Origin: Streptomyces viridiviolaceus
GTDB lineage: Bacteria > Actinomycetota > Actinomycetes > Streptomycetales > Streptomycetaceae
Assembly (NCBI RefSeq): GCF_014650995.1
Contig: NZ_BMWA01000014.1
Span: forward strand, 186,001 to 250,000
Length of the DNA stretch: 64,000 nt
Direction: 5' to 3'
Below are positions 32,872 through 42,800 of this stretch, one piece after another. The translations under genes and the position numbers were made by a program. Every line of letters starts with the position of its first letter. Positions within the stretch are counted from its first letter, which is position 1. The notes beneath the pieces are model-generated. The model was given only the letters and a program-made list of their open reading frames with translations, searched no databases and was not told the origin of the DNA.

Positions 32872-33954
32872 ATGGACGTGACCGGATCGGGACATGCCGA
32901 GAGGGTGTCCGCGCATGCCGCCGTAGGGGCACGGCTGTCCCTGCTCAGCGACCGCAGGCTCGCGCGGGCTGTGGCGGCCGCGCCGAGCCTGGGGTCCGGC
33001 ATGGGCGGCAGGTCGGCGGAGATGGAAGTCGAGGGGGTCCGCGTCTTCGTCAAGCGGGTTCCGCTGACGGACCTCGAGCTGCAACCGGAGCATGTGCGGT
33101 CGACAGCCAACCTGTTCGGCCTTCCCCTCTTCTACCAGTACGGTGTGGGGTCGACGGGATTCGGCGCCTGGCGTGAGCTGGCCGCGCACATCATGGCCAC
33201 GGGCTGGGTACTGGAGAACGAGTACGAGGGCTTCCCGCTGCTGTACCACTGGCGGGTCTTGCCGGACCGTGCTCCCACCGGCTTCGTCGACGTGTTCGGA
33301 GGCGTCGGACAAGCCGTCGCGCACTGGGAGGGCTCGCCGGCCGTGCGCCGCCGGCTGGAGGCGATCGGGAGGTCTTCCTCCAGCCTCGTACTCTTCCTGG
33401 AACATGTGCCTCGGACGCTCGCCGCCTGGCTCAGCGACGCCCGCTGCACGGCCCGTGCGGACGTAAGGGGCGAGTCGGCCTACCGATGGGCCGACGAAGC
33501 GCTGCTGCGGGGGACGGAGTTCATGAGTGCCCGCGGACTGGTCCACTTCGACGCGCACTTCGCCAACGTCCTCACCGACGGCCGCCGCATCTACTTCGCG
33601 GACTTCGGGCTCGCGCTGAGCCGCGCCTTCGACCTATCGGCGGAGGAGGACGCCTTCCTCACCGATCACCTCGTGTACGACCGCTCCTACGCGCCGAGCC
33701 ACCTGTTGCGCCATCACCTGCCCGACGGCGTGCGCGGTGGCACCGAACTCGGGACCTTCCTGCGGGCATGGACCGACGGCCACCGACCTGACGGCGTTCC
33801 GCCCGACATCAGCGCGATCATCGACCGGCACGCTCCGCACGCGGTCATCCTGGATGACTTCCATCATCGACTGCTCACGCACAGCAAACGCACCCCCTTC
33901 CCCGCCGTCGCCCTCCGGCGGGCCTTGGCCGGTGCCTCGACGCCGACGCGGTGA
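32872..33954 (+). CDS. Protein-kinase-fold protein, function unknown
   Basis: A 360-residue protein with kinase-like catalytic elements: a putative beta-3 Lys in GVRVFVKRVPL (about residue 50), the catalytic loop GLVHFDAHFANVL (HxD...N, about residue 225) and the metal site IYFADFGLALSR (DFG). The glycine-rich loop is not recognisable. This pattern is seen in Streptomyces proteins annotated as protein kinase family or aminoglycoside-type phosphotransferases. ATG 32872 is preferred because of GGAG at 7 bases; an in-frame ATG exists at 32833. It follows the STAS gene by 137 bases. Substrate unknown. Confidence 0.8.
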   Translation: MDVTGSGHAERVSAHAAVGARLSLLSDRRLARAVAAAPSLGSGMGGRSAEMEVEGVRVFVKRVPLTDLELQPEHVRSTANLFGLPLFYQYGVGSTGFGAWRELAAHIMATGWVLENEYEGFPLLYHWRVLPDRAPTGFVDVFGGVGQAVAHWEGSPAVRRRLEAIGRSSSSLVLFLEHVPRTLAAWLSDARCTARADVRGESAYRWADEALLRGTEFMSARGLVHFDAHFANVLTDGRRIYFADFGLALSRAFDLSAEEDAFLTDHLVYDRSYAPSHLLRHHLPDGVRGGTELGTFLRAWTDGHRPDGVPPDISAIIDRHAPHAVILDDFHHRLLTHSKRTPFPAVALRRALAGASTPTR

Positions 33955-33968
33955 GCCCGCACGGGGAA

Positions 33969-34007
33969 GCCGGCCCCGTCCCCGAGAAGCTTCGAGGAGG
34001 GGCCGGC
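33969..34007. terminator. Bidirectional terminator between convergent genes
   Basis: GCCGGCCCC (33969-33977) pairs perfectly with GGGGCCGGC (33999-34007), and the 21-base middle can pair further. It lies in the 90-base gap between the kinase-fold gene and the convergent GH84 gene. Confidence 0.65.
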
Positions 34008-34044
34008 GCCCTGTGGACCCGAGGACGGCTGCACACCCCGTCCG

Positions 34045-36450
34045 TCAGGACGCGGGTGCTCCGTAAACGCCCATCTCGTAGAGGGAGTAGCCCCAGGTGG
34101 TCTTCCGTGAGACGCCCTGCATGCGGACGTACTGCACCGTCTCCCCGGCGGTGAGCCGGATGACGTCGTTGCCGCAGCCGTCGGGGCGCTGGGTCGACGC
34201 CGTCCTCCAGTTCACCCCGTCCTGGGAGGTCTGGACGGTGTACTCCGTCGCGCAGGCGTTCTCCCAGGCCAGCGTCACGGCCGCGACCTTCGCCGGGGCG
34301 GCGAGCTTCACCTGCACCCACTCGTCGTCCGAATAGCCCGATGCCCAACGGGTGCCCATGCGGCCGTCGTTGACATACCGGGGTGCCAGCCTGTCGAGGT
34401 TCTGCTCCACGCTGGACGCCGTCGCCGTCCCCCTCAGGGCCAGGTTCTCGCCGCCGCCCGCGGCATCCCACAGCTCCAGCCGGACATCGGCCTGTACGAG
34501 GAAGGAGTCGAGCACCCCGTCACCGACCTTGGGTTGAACCCTGCCCCAGGAGTTGCGCGGCGGATCGACCCGCACGGCACGGGCCCGCTGCTGCAGGTCG
34601 TTCGATTCGGCCCGCAGTCGGTCCGAGGCTTCCCTGTCCCCCGCCTGCCGCGCCGCGAGCGCGTCGAGCATCGTCACCATCGCCTTGCCCCACAGTTCGG
34701 TGGCGTCCAGCCAGGGACCCGCGTCGTTCACGAATCCCTCCTGCACGGATCCGCCGCGGATGGTGGCCGGAGCCTGCTCGACGGCGGTCGCGTGAGCGCG
34801 CAGGGCCTCGACCGCCTCGGTGCGGCTCCCGTCGTCCCACGCCTCCCAGAAGCGCTCCACCCTCCGGGTGAGGTCGGGTGCCTGGGGCTGCCAGGGCGTG
34901 GCGCCGAAGGTCGGGGCCAGGTGTTCGAGGTCCCCGAGGACGAGCAGGGCGTCGGTGGCCTCGCGGTCGCCGCCGGCGAGGTGGGCCATGGCACGGGGCC
35001 AGCTCCTCCCCGCGTCGTACGCGCGGTCGTTCCAGGTGAAGTCCGCGACGCCGAACACGGCGACCTTGCTGGCGTACGGCTGGTTCATGGGGTTGGCCAC
35101 GATGCCGGAGAGGTGGGCGGACAGGCCGGCCTCACGCTTGTCGTACGGCGCGAGCAGCAGCCGTCCGCTGGTGTTGCCGAAGTCGTTGACCGGGTAGTTG
35201 TCCCACACGAAGACCTTGCGGCCGAAGAGCCCCGACGCCTTGTCGGCCTCCTCATTGGTGATCTTCGGCGGCACGACGTCCGTGCCGGTCCACATCACCT
35301 CGACCGCCGGGTCCAAGGTCTCCCGCAGTGTCTGCTTGTAGGCCGTGTCGGTGAGGTCACCGTACTCGGTGGGCACCATCTGCAACGGCTGCGAACCCTC
35401 GTGCGTGGCGATGAAGGTGCGCTGCACGTCGTTGAGCAGGTCGACCTGTGCCCTCGCGGCCGCTCCACGGCCGGGCTCGCCGAACGCGGCCCTGTCGGCC
35501 TCGCAGTTCCAGCGCGTGTAGCTGATGTCGTCGAGCGGGATGGAGAAGGCGCGGGTCCCCAGGTCGTACAGGGCCTGGAGCTTGGCCTTGAGCGCCTTGC
35601 GGTCGGCGGCGTCGGAGTAGCAGATCGACTCCCCGGGGGAGACGGCGAAGGTGAAGCGGACATGGTTCGCCGTGGCCCGCCGGACCAGCTCGCCCAGCTC
35701 TGCCTGTTTGTCCGCCGGGTAGGGCTCACGCCACTTGCTCCGGTGGTACGGGTCGTCCTTGGGCGCGTAGATGTAGGTGTTGGCCTTGACGTCTCCGTAG
35801 AAGTCCATCTGGTCGAGGCGTTCGGCGTGCGTCCACGGTTGTCCGTAGAAGCCTTCGATGGTGCCCCGCAGCGGCATCGACGGGAAGTCGCTGACTCGCA
35901 CGCCCGCCGCCTTCCAGCCCTGGCGACCGTCACGGACGAAGAGCTGACGCAGGGTCTGCACCGCGTAGAACTGGCCCGCGGCGTCCTTGCCACCGAGGAC
36001 GATCTGCGCGCCCGGCCTGTCGCCCGAGACGCGCAGGGCGTAGCCCTCGGCGTGGTCCGGTACCGCTGTGTCTCCGAGTGCGGCCTCGACGTCGGGACGC
36101 GTGGCCGGGCCGAGCCGTACGGTAAGCAGGCCGGCCGCTGCCCGGGGGACCTGTCCGGGGGCGACGACGTCCACCCGGTGGGCCCCGTGTGCCGTCAACT
36201 CCCGGACGAGGCGGGCGCGGGCACCGGCGTCCGTGTCCTCGTCGGCCACGACGATCACCCGGCCGGTCACGACGGCGTCGCGGCCTGCGCGGGCGAGGGA
36301 CTGCGGGGTCGGTGAGACCGGCGGCGGCGCGGACGCCGCGCGGGGAACGGTGTCCGCGACGGCGGCCGCCGGTCGCGCCTCCAGCGTCACAGTGCTTGCT
36401 AGTGCGAAGCATACGCCGGCCGTCAGGGCGATTCTCGCGCATCTTCCCAT
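34045..36450 (-). CDS. Secreted beta-N-acetylglucosaminidase, GH84, with F5/8 type C domain
   Basis: An 801-residue secreted hydrolase. A signal peptide (RCARIALTAGVCFALASTVT, ending AAAVA) is followed by the GH84 N-terminal alpha/beta domain (about 40-170). The GH84 barrel follows, with LRGTIEGFYGQPWTHAERLDQ and the catalytic Asp pair in SIPLDDISYTRWN. Then come a helical linker and a C-terminal discoidin/F5-8C carbohydrate-binding domain (YVNDGRMGTRWASGYSDDEW). GH84 enzymes remove N-acetylglucosamine, including O-GlcNAc and hyaluronan-type ends. ATG 36450 has GGAGG close upstream; ATGs at 36465 and 36462 are alternatives but overlap a DasR-like box. Two DasR-like sites upstream suggest control by aminosugar metabolism. 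Confidence 0.93.
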   Translation of the reverse strand: MGRCARIALTAGVCFALASTVTLEARPAAAVADTVPRAASAPPPVSPTPQSLARAGRDAVVTGRVIVVADEDTDAGARARLVRELTAHGAHRVDVVAPGQVPRAAAGLLTVRLGPATRPDVEAALGDTAVPDHAEGYALRVSGDRPGAQIVLGGKDAAGQFYAVQTLRQLFVRDGRQGWKAAGVRVSDFPSMPLRGTIEGFYGQPWTHAERLDQMDFYGDVKANTYIYAPKDDPYHRSKWREPYPADKQAELGELVRRATANHVRFTFAVSPGESICYSDAADRKALKAKLQALYDLGTRAFSIPLDDISYTRWNCEADRAAFGEPGRGAAARAQVDLLNDVQRTFIATHEGSQPLQMVPTEYGDLTDTAYKQTLRETLDPAVEVMWTGTDVVPPKITNEEADKASGLFGRKVFVWDNYPVNDFGNTSGRLLLAPYDKREAGLSAHLSGIVANPMNQPYASKVAVFGVADFTWNDRAYDAGRSWPRAMAHLAGGDREATDALLVLGDLEHLAPTFGATPWQPQAPDLTRRVERFWEAWDDGSRTEAVEALRAHATAVEQAPATIRGGSVQEGFVNDAGPWLDATELWGKAMVTMLDALAARQAGDREASDRLRAESNDLQQRARAVRVDPPRNSWGRVQPKVGDGVLDSFLVQADVRLELWDAAGGGENLALRGTATASSVEQNLDRLAPRYVNDGRMGTRWASGYSDDEWVQVKLAAPAKVAAVTLAWENACATEYTVQTSQDGVNWRTASTQRPDGCGNDVIRLTAGETVQYVRMQGVSRKTTWGYSLYEMGVYGAPAS

Positions 36451-36462
36451 GAGCCCTCCCAT

Positions 36463-36478
36463 CATGGTCTGGACCAAT
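36463..36478. promoter_or_regulatory. DasR/chitinase-type operator box 1 of the GH84 gene
   Basis: On the minus strand this reads TGGTCCAGACCA within the 16-mer, differing in one base from the TGGTCCAGACCT repeat of Streptomyces chitinase promoters. It matches the DasR element core TGGTCTAGACCA at 11 of 12. It lies 12 bases before the chosen ATG. Confidence 0.7.
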
Positions 36479-36532
36479 AAGTCGCCTTGTTCCGAAGATG
36501 ATGCGGGCTGTGGCCTGGAGGTGTAAGGGGTA

Positions 36533-36548
36533 TGGGGTCTAGACCTCT
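36533..36548. promoter_or_regulatory. DasR-type operator box 2 of the GH84 gene
   Basis: The perfect palindrome GGTCTAGACC (36536-36545) is identical to the central ten bases of the DasR responsive element; the flanks match at two of six positions. It lies 70 bases from box 1. Confidence 0.65.
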
Positions 36549-36640
36549 CGACCCTGATGCCTTTACTCTGGCCAACGCTCTCCGGTCGCCCTGTGACCGG
36601 ACACGTCGTCACGGCCGGCCTGGAGCACCGGCACGCCGCC

Positions 36641-38128
36641 CTATGTCCTGCGGGGCTTCGCCGGCACGCACAGCCACGCGAGCACCGCGGCGGTCAGGTA
36701 GGCGAGTGCGCCGATGGCCATGCTGGTGCGCAGCCCGGTGCTGTAGTCGGTGGCTGTGGCCAGCAGGCTGCCGCCGAGCGCCACGCCGGCGGCGCTGCCG
36801 ATCTGCCGGGTGGTGTTGAACAGCGCGGAGGCGGCCCCTGAGTACGCCGGGGGAGCGGCGCCCATCACGGAGGCGGTCGACCCGGTGAGGGCGAAGGAGG
36901 TGCCGAACCCGGCGGCCGCCATCGGGGCCACCAGCAGCGAGTAGGCGGGGTCGGCTCCCGCCGCGGCCCAGCCGGCCAGTCCCAGCGCCGCCAGCACCAT
37001 GCCGGAGGTCACCAGGGGGCGATCGCCGGTGCGACGGGTCAGTCGCCCGGACAGGGCGGAGGCGAACATGGTCATCGCCACCGCCGGGAACAGCGCCAGA
37101 CCGGTGTCGAGGGCGCTGAACCCGCGCTGGTGCTGGAAGTTCAGGCTGGCGGTGAACACCATGCCGTAGAAACCGAAGTTGAACAGCAGGCCGATGGCGG
37201 CTCCGCCGCTCATCGCGCGAGACCGCAGCAGGCTCAGCGGAAGCGCGGGAGACCGGGCCAGCCGCTCGCGCACCGTGAACGCCACGGCGGCCAGCACGGC
37301 CAGGCCCAGCCCGGAGAGGACGGCCGGATCGGACCAGCCTCGCCGTCCGGCCTCGTTGAGCGCCGCGGTCAGCAGCGCCACCGCAGCCACGACCGCGCAC
37401 TGCGCGGGCCAGTCCAGGGCCCGGTCGGCGCGCCGGGGCGAGCGCGCGACGTGCCGCAACGTCAGCGCCATGCAGGCCGCACCGACGGGCAGGTTGATGA
37501 GGAACACCCAGCGCCAGCCCACCGTGGAGACGAGCAGCCCGCCCAGGAGCGGCCCGGCGGAAGCCGCGACGCCCGCCATCGAACCCCAGAGCCCGAAGGC
37601 CCGCGAGCGTGCGGCCTGCGCCGGGTAGGCCTGTTGGAGCAGGGCCAGCGAACCGGGCACGATCAGTGCCGCCCCCAGCCCTTCCACCAGTCGGGCCGCG
37701 ACGAGGAAGGCGGCGCTCGGTGCGAGCGCGCACGCGGCCGAGGAAACCGTGAACACCGCCACGCCCGAGCAGAAGACTCGCCGGTTTCCCAGCCGGTCGC
37801 CCAGCGCGCCGCCGGTCAGCAGGAACCCGGCGAAGACAAGGGTGTAGCCGTCGGTGATCCACTGGATGCCGGTGAGCGAGGCCGACAGCTCCCGGCCGAT
37901 CACCGGCACGGCGACGTTGATGACCGTCACATCCAGGATCACCATGAAATACCCGGCGCACACCGCCAGCAGCGGCGCCCAGGACCGCGGCTCGGGCTCG
38001 GGAGAAGGGTCGGACTCACCGCTGTCGGCGGACTCCGCGAACGCCACAGCCCCAACTCCGTCCCGTCCGCGATGGCTCCATGTCGAAGTCGACGATAAGG
38101 GACATACGGGGCGCGCGGCAGGAGCCAT
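36641..38128 (-). CDS. MFS drug exporter, DHA2 (EmrB/QacA) family
   Basis: A 495-residue 14-helix major facilitator. LLAVCAGYFMVILDVTVINVAVPVIGREL is the DHA2 motif D1 in helix 1, GGALGDRLGNRRVFCSG is motif A, and GPLLGGLLVSTVGWRWVFLINLPVG is motif C, all intact. It probably exports a toxic compound by proton antiport. ATG 38128 is chosen for the adjacent GGAGG; a 40-residue hydrophilic N-terminus results, and GTG starts further in cannot be excluded. No dedicated regulator is adjacent. Confidence 0.9.
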   Translation of the reverse strand: MAPAARPVCPLSSTSTWSHRGRDGVGAVAFAESADSGESDPSPEPEPRSWAPLLAVCAGYFMVILDVTVINVAVPVIGRELSASLTGIQWITDGYTLVFAGFLLTGGALGDRLGNRRVFCSGVAVFTVSSAACALAPSAAFLVAARLVEGLGAALIVPGSLALLQQAYPAQAARSRAFGLWGSMAGVAASAGPLLGGLLVSTVGWRWVFLINLPVGAACMALTLRHVARSPRRADRALDWPAQCAVVAAVALLTAALNEAGRRGWSDPAVLSGLGLAVLAAVAFTVRERLARSPALPLSLLRSRAMSGGAAIGLLFNFGFYGMVFTASLNFQHQRGFSALDTGLALFPAVAMTMFASALSGRLTRRTGDRPLVTSGMVLAALGLAGWAAAGADPAYSLLVAPMAAAGFGTSFALTGSTASVMGAAPPAYSGAASALFNTTRQIGSAAGVALGGSLLATATDYSTGLRTSMAIGALAYLTAAVLAWLCVPAKPRRT

Positions 38129-38332
38129 GCCCTCCTCTCGCTTCCGGCGAGGAGGAGGGCCGAGCGGGTTCATCATCCGAACGCGTGAGGGAAGCGTCGG
38201 CGTCATCAGGACCCTCTACGGCGCGCCCCGCCCGGATTCGACGGCACGCGTCGGGCTGTCCGGTGCATTCCCGGGCGTTCGTGTCGACGCGGCAACACCG
38301 AGGAAGGCCGCCGCGTCGACATACTCCGTTCC

Positions 38333-39580
38333 ATGCGCGTACTGATTGTCACGGTGGGGACCTGGGGCGATGTGGCTCCCTACCTCGGTCTGGGACTGCG
38401 GCTGCAGGCAGCCGGTCACGAGGTGGCCCTGACCACCCATCTCCGGTTCGCCGAAGCCGTCCTGACGCACGGGCTGCACCACCACCCCCTCCCGGCCGAT
38501 CCCTGGCATGAGATCAGGTCACCCCACGGCAGGCGACTCGCACGCGCCGCGACCGCACCGGTGAAGCTGGGCCGGGCGCTGCGGCACTTCCAGTCGTTCC
38601 TGCCCCGCCTGACGGACGGGGTCCTGGAAGCGGTGCGGCAGGGCGCGGACGTCCTGCTGGCCTCGTCCCTCGCCGACCCCCTGTGCAGACCCGTCGCCGA
38701 GGCCCTGCGCGTGCCCTGCCTGGGTGCCTACCTCCAGCCGACGGCACCCACCGGGGCGTTCGCACCGCTTGCCCTGAGCGGCTGCCGCTCCCTCGGGCCA
38801 CGGGGCAACCTGCTCGCCGCCCACGCCCTGCGCTCGCTCACCAGCCATGCCTTTGCACCCGCCGTGACCAGGCTGCGCCGGCAGCTGGACCTGCCGCTGC
38901 GGCACCGGGGCGCCACCGGCCGTGCCCCGCGCAGCAAGGTGATCTACCACGGCTTCAGCCCCGTGGTGGTGCCGCGACCGCGTGACTGGCCCGCGGAACT
39001 GCAGGTGTGCGGCTACTGGTGGCCACCGAGGCCCACCGGATGGCGTCCCGACAGCCGGATCGTCGACTTCCTGCGGGCGGGCCCCGCGCCGGTGTTCATC
39101 AGTTTCGGCAGCTTCGCCGGCGCGGAGGCGACGGAACTGAGTGCTCTGGTCGCCGAGGCCCTGCGCACCGCGGGGATGCGCGGCATCGTGCAATCGGGCT
39201 GGAGCGGGCTGCACGTCGAGGGCGACGACATCCTCACCGTCTCCGAGGTGCCGCACGACTGGATCCTTCCTCGCACGGCCGCCGTTGTGCACCACGCGGG
39301 CGCGGGCACCACCGCAGCCGGCCTGCGTGCGGGAGTGCCGGCCGTACCCGTGCCCGGCCAGCTCGACCAGTACTTCTGGGCCGACCGGCTCGTCGCCATG
39401 GGAAGCGCGCCCACCTGTGTCCCGCACCAGCGGCTGACCGCTCCCCTCCTGGCCGACGCACTGCGCCGCGCCGTCGGCGACCCGTCCTACCGGGCTCGTA
39501 CCGGCCGGATCGCCGACCGCCTCGCCACCGAGGACGGAGCGGCTCCCGTACTGGCCGCGCTGACCCGACTCGGCCCGTGA
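38333..39580 (+). CDS. UGT-like glycosyltransferase (GT1/GT28 family)
   Basis: A 415-residue GT-B glycosyltransferase. The N-terminal acceptor domain opens with MRVLIVTVGTWGDVAPYLGL, typical of sterol/macrolide glucosyltransferases. The C-terminal donor site VVHHAGAGTTAAGLRAGVPAV with GQLDQYFWADRL binds the nucleotide-sugar. The catalytic-base region includes TWGDVAPYL (in place of the usual GSRGDVQPY). It would transfer a sugar from UDP- or TDP-sugar to a lipid, sterol or macrolide. There is no ribosome site; a CATACT box 7 bases upstream suggests a leaderless transcript. The acceptor is unknown. Confidence 0.9.
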   Translation: MRVLIVTVGTWGDVAPYLGLGLRLQAAGHEVALTTHLRFAEAVLTHGLHHHPLPADPWHEIRSPHGRRLARAATAPVKLGRALRHFQSFLPRLTDGVLEAVRQGADVLLASSLADPLCRPVAEALRVPCLGAYLQPTAPTGAFAPLALSGCRSLGPRGNLLAAHALRSLTSHAFAPAVTRLRRQLDLPLRHRGATGRAPRSKVIYHGFSPVVVPRPRDWPAELQVCGYWWPPRPTGWRPDSRIVDFLRAGPAPVFISFGSFAGAEATELSALVAEALRTAGMRGIVQSGWSGLHVEGDDILTVSEVPHDWILPRTAAVVHHAGAGTTAAGLRAGVPAVPVPGQLDQYFWADRLVAMGSAPTCVPHQRLTAPLLADALRRAVGDPSYRARTGRIADRLATEDGAAPVLAALTRLGP

Positions 39581-39886
39581 CCCGGAGGATGTCACGTTCG
39601 CTCCGGCCGCGTGCTTCACGCCGGCCACCGCCCGGTCGGCCGCTGCCGGCGACGCCTCGCGGGAGTGGCCAGGTGCGCGCAAGAAGCGCAGGAGGCGCCG
39701 GAGTTCCGACGGAGGCTCCGCCCACCGGACTTTGAACTCATCGATGACAAAGTATGGACGCACTCGGGAGAAGTCGCCTAGCGTGTCGGCGAAACCGCAG
39801 GAGTACCGCCTCTGCGCGCACCCGCGAAGGGGCGTAGCTCGACCGGAGTGCGATCCGGCGGCCTCCGGTCCCGTTCTGGAGGACCG
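39581..39886. other. Intergenic region upstream of the multidomain secreted protein
   Basis: About 306 bases with no credible gene. A weak promoter-like pair, TTGAAC (39732) and TATGGA (39753) with a short 15-bp spacer, may drive the downstream gene. Nothing else is recognisable. Confidence 0.4.
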
Positions 39887-42800
39887 ATGCATCAACGGCT
39901 GTTCCAGCGTGCCCGAAGACGGCTCATCCCCCTGCTCGTCGGAGCCTTCCTCACCGGCGGTGCGTGGGCGGCGCCACCACCCGCCGTCGCCCTCGACGAC
40001 ATCCCGCCCCAGGAACCGGGCGTCACCCTGCGGGTCTTCGACACCCAGGTCCCGCTCAGCAAGCTGTGCACGCTCAAGCCGGGCCAGACGCCCAACCACG
40101 ACAAGCTGATGCCGGCCGTGGACTGGTCCGCGGCCGAGGACTTCGGCGGCTTCGCCGACAACTTCGTGGCCGAGGCCTCCGGATACCTCGTCGTCCCCAG
40201 CGAAGGGACGTACACCTTCCGGCTCACCAGCGATGACGGCTCGCGGCTCACCGTCGACGACCGGACGGTCATCGACCACGACGGACTGCACGCCGCCGAA
40301 CCGAAGGACGGCACCGTCCAGCTCACCGCCGGATCACACCCGTTCCGCATCGACTACTTCGAGCGGACCGGCGAGCAGCGCCTCGTGCTGGAGTGGAAAC
40401 CGCCGGGCGCGGACGGCTTCGGTGTCGTGCCGAGCGAGGCGCTGAGCACCGACGCCGGGGTCGTCCGGGTCACCGCCCCGGGACGCAAGGAGTGCGAGGG
40501 GGGTTCGGACAGTCCGGGCGACGGCCTTCCGCTGACCGGCGTACGCCCCGATCTCGACCTCACCGACCTGCGCCCGGACGGCTTCGAGCCTCAGGTCAGC
40601 GGCATGGACTGGCTGCCCGACGGACGCCTGGCGATCACCACCTGGGGCGGCTCCCAGAACACGGCCGGCGAGGTGTACGTCCTGGACAACGTGACCGGAG
40701 ACACCAGTCGCCAGCAGGTGACGGTGAAGAAGGTGGCGAGCGGACTGCGCGAACCCATGGGCATCAAGTACGTGGACGGCTCGCTGTACGTCTCACAGAA
40801 GCACGAGCTGACCCAACTGGTCGACAAGGACCGGGACCTCGTCACCGACGAGTACCGTACGGTCGCCACGTGGCCGTACGGCGGCAACTTCCACGAGTTC
40901 GCCTTCGGGCTGCTCTACCGCGACGGCCACTTCTACGTGAACCTGTCCGTCGCGATCAACTACGGCGGGGCGACCACGACTCCCCAACCCGCGCCGGGCC
41001 GCGGCACCACGTACAAGATCAACAAGCGGACGGGCAAGATCCACCCGGTCGCGGGCGGACTGCGCACCCCGAACGGCATCGGCTGGGGCCCCGGCGGCGA
41101 CATCTTCACCACCGACAACCAAGGAGGCTGGCTGCCCGCATCGAAGCTCGTCCAGATCAAGCAGGACCGCTTCTTCAACCACTACACGGAGCCCGCCGGT
41201 CCCTTCGACGACCGTCCGGTCACCCAGCCGGTGCTGTGGCTGCCCCAGAACGAGATCGCCAACTCTCCCAGCACACCGCTCTACTTGACCAAGGGCCGAT
41301 TCGCCGGGCAGATGCTCATCGGTGACGTCACCTACGGCGGACTCCAACGCGCCTACCTGGAAAAGGTGAAGGGTCAGTACCAGGGTGCCGTGTTCCGCTA
41401 CACCCAGGGACTCGAAGCCGGCGTCAACCGCATCACCATGGGCCCTGACGGTGCGATCTATGCGGGCGGACTCGGTGCCGACGGCAACTGGGGCCAGGAA
41501 GGAAAGCTGAAGTTCGGTCTGCAGAAGCTGACCCCCAACGGCGGCAACACCTTCGACATCCACCAGATGCGGGCCGTACCCGGCGGATTCGATCTGGAGT
41601 ACACCCAACCGCTGTCGCAGGCCACCGCTGAGCAACTGGCCTCCCGCTACCAGGCCGAACAGTGGCGCTACACCCCGACGTCGGACTACGGCGGACCGAA
41701 GATCGCCGAGGAGCGCCTCACCGTTCGCTCGGCGACACTCGCCGACGACGGGCGCACGGTCCGGCTGCGGCTCGACGGGCTCAAGCCGGACCGCGTCGTG
41801 CACGTCCGTTCACCGCGGCCGTTCGCTTCCGCGTCCGGCGAGGCACTCTGGAGCACGGAGGCCTGGTACACGCTCAACGCGCTGCCGGGCAAGCAGCCGC
41901 CGCCCGCCACCCTGTACGAGGCCGAGGAGGCCCGGCTCACCGGGACGGCCGGTGTCAACACCGACCACTCCGGCTACTCGGGCAGCGGCTTCGTCGACCG
42001 CTACAACACCGAGGGCAAGGCCGCCACGACGTTCGACGTGACCGTCCCCGAGGCGGGCGACCACGACGTGAACCTGCGCTACTCCAACGGGCCCAACCCC
42101 TACCAGGGCACCAAGTCCCTCTCGCTGTACGTCAACGGGGAGAAACTGAGGCAGACGAAGCTCGCATCGACCGTCACCTGGGAAGCGTGGTCGACGCAGA
42201 CCGAGCGCGTCCGTCTCCGCGCGGGGAAGAACACCATCGCGTACCGGTACGACCCCGGCGACTCCGGCCATGTCAATCTCGACCTGATCACCGTGCGCCC
42301 GCACGGCACCGGGGTCACCCTCTTCGACGGCACCGCCGACTCCCAGGACCAGTGGCAGCACACGGACGGCAGGCCCGTCGAGTGGCCACTGACCGCCGAG
42401 CAGTCCATGGAGGTGTGCTGTGGCGACATCCGCACCAAGGACGCCTACCAGGACTTCGAGCTGCACGTGGAGTTCCGGGTCCCGCTCCTGCCGGACGACG
42501 TGACCGGCCAGAACCGTGGCAACAGCGGCGTCTACCTGCAGGACCGCTACGAACTCCAGATCCTCGACTCGTACGGTGACCCCACTCTCGACACGAACGA
42601 GGCCGGGGCGATCTACCTGAAGAAGGCCCCGGACGTCAACGCGGCAACGGCGCCGGAGACCTGGCAGACATACGACATCACCTTCCGCGCGGCACGCTTC
42701 GACGACAGCGGCAAGAAGATCGCCGGTGCGCGGGTGACCGTGGTGTGGAACGGCCAGAAGATCCACGACGACGTCGAGATCGACGGCCCGACCGGCGCGG

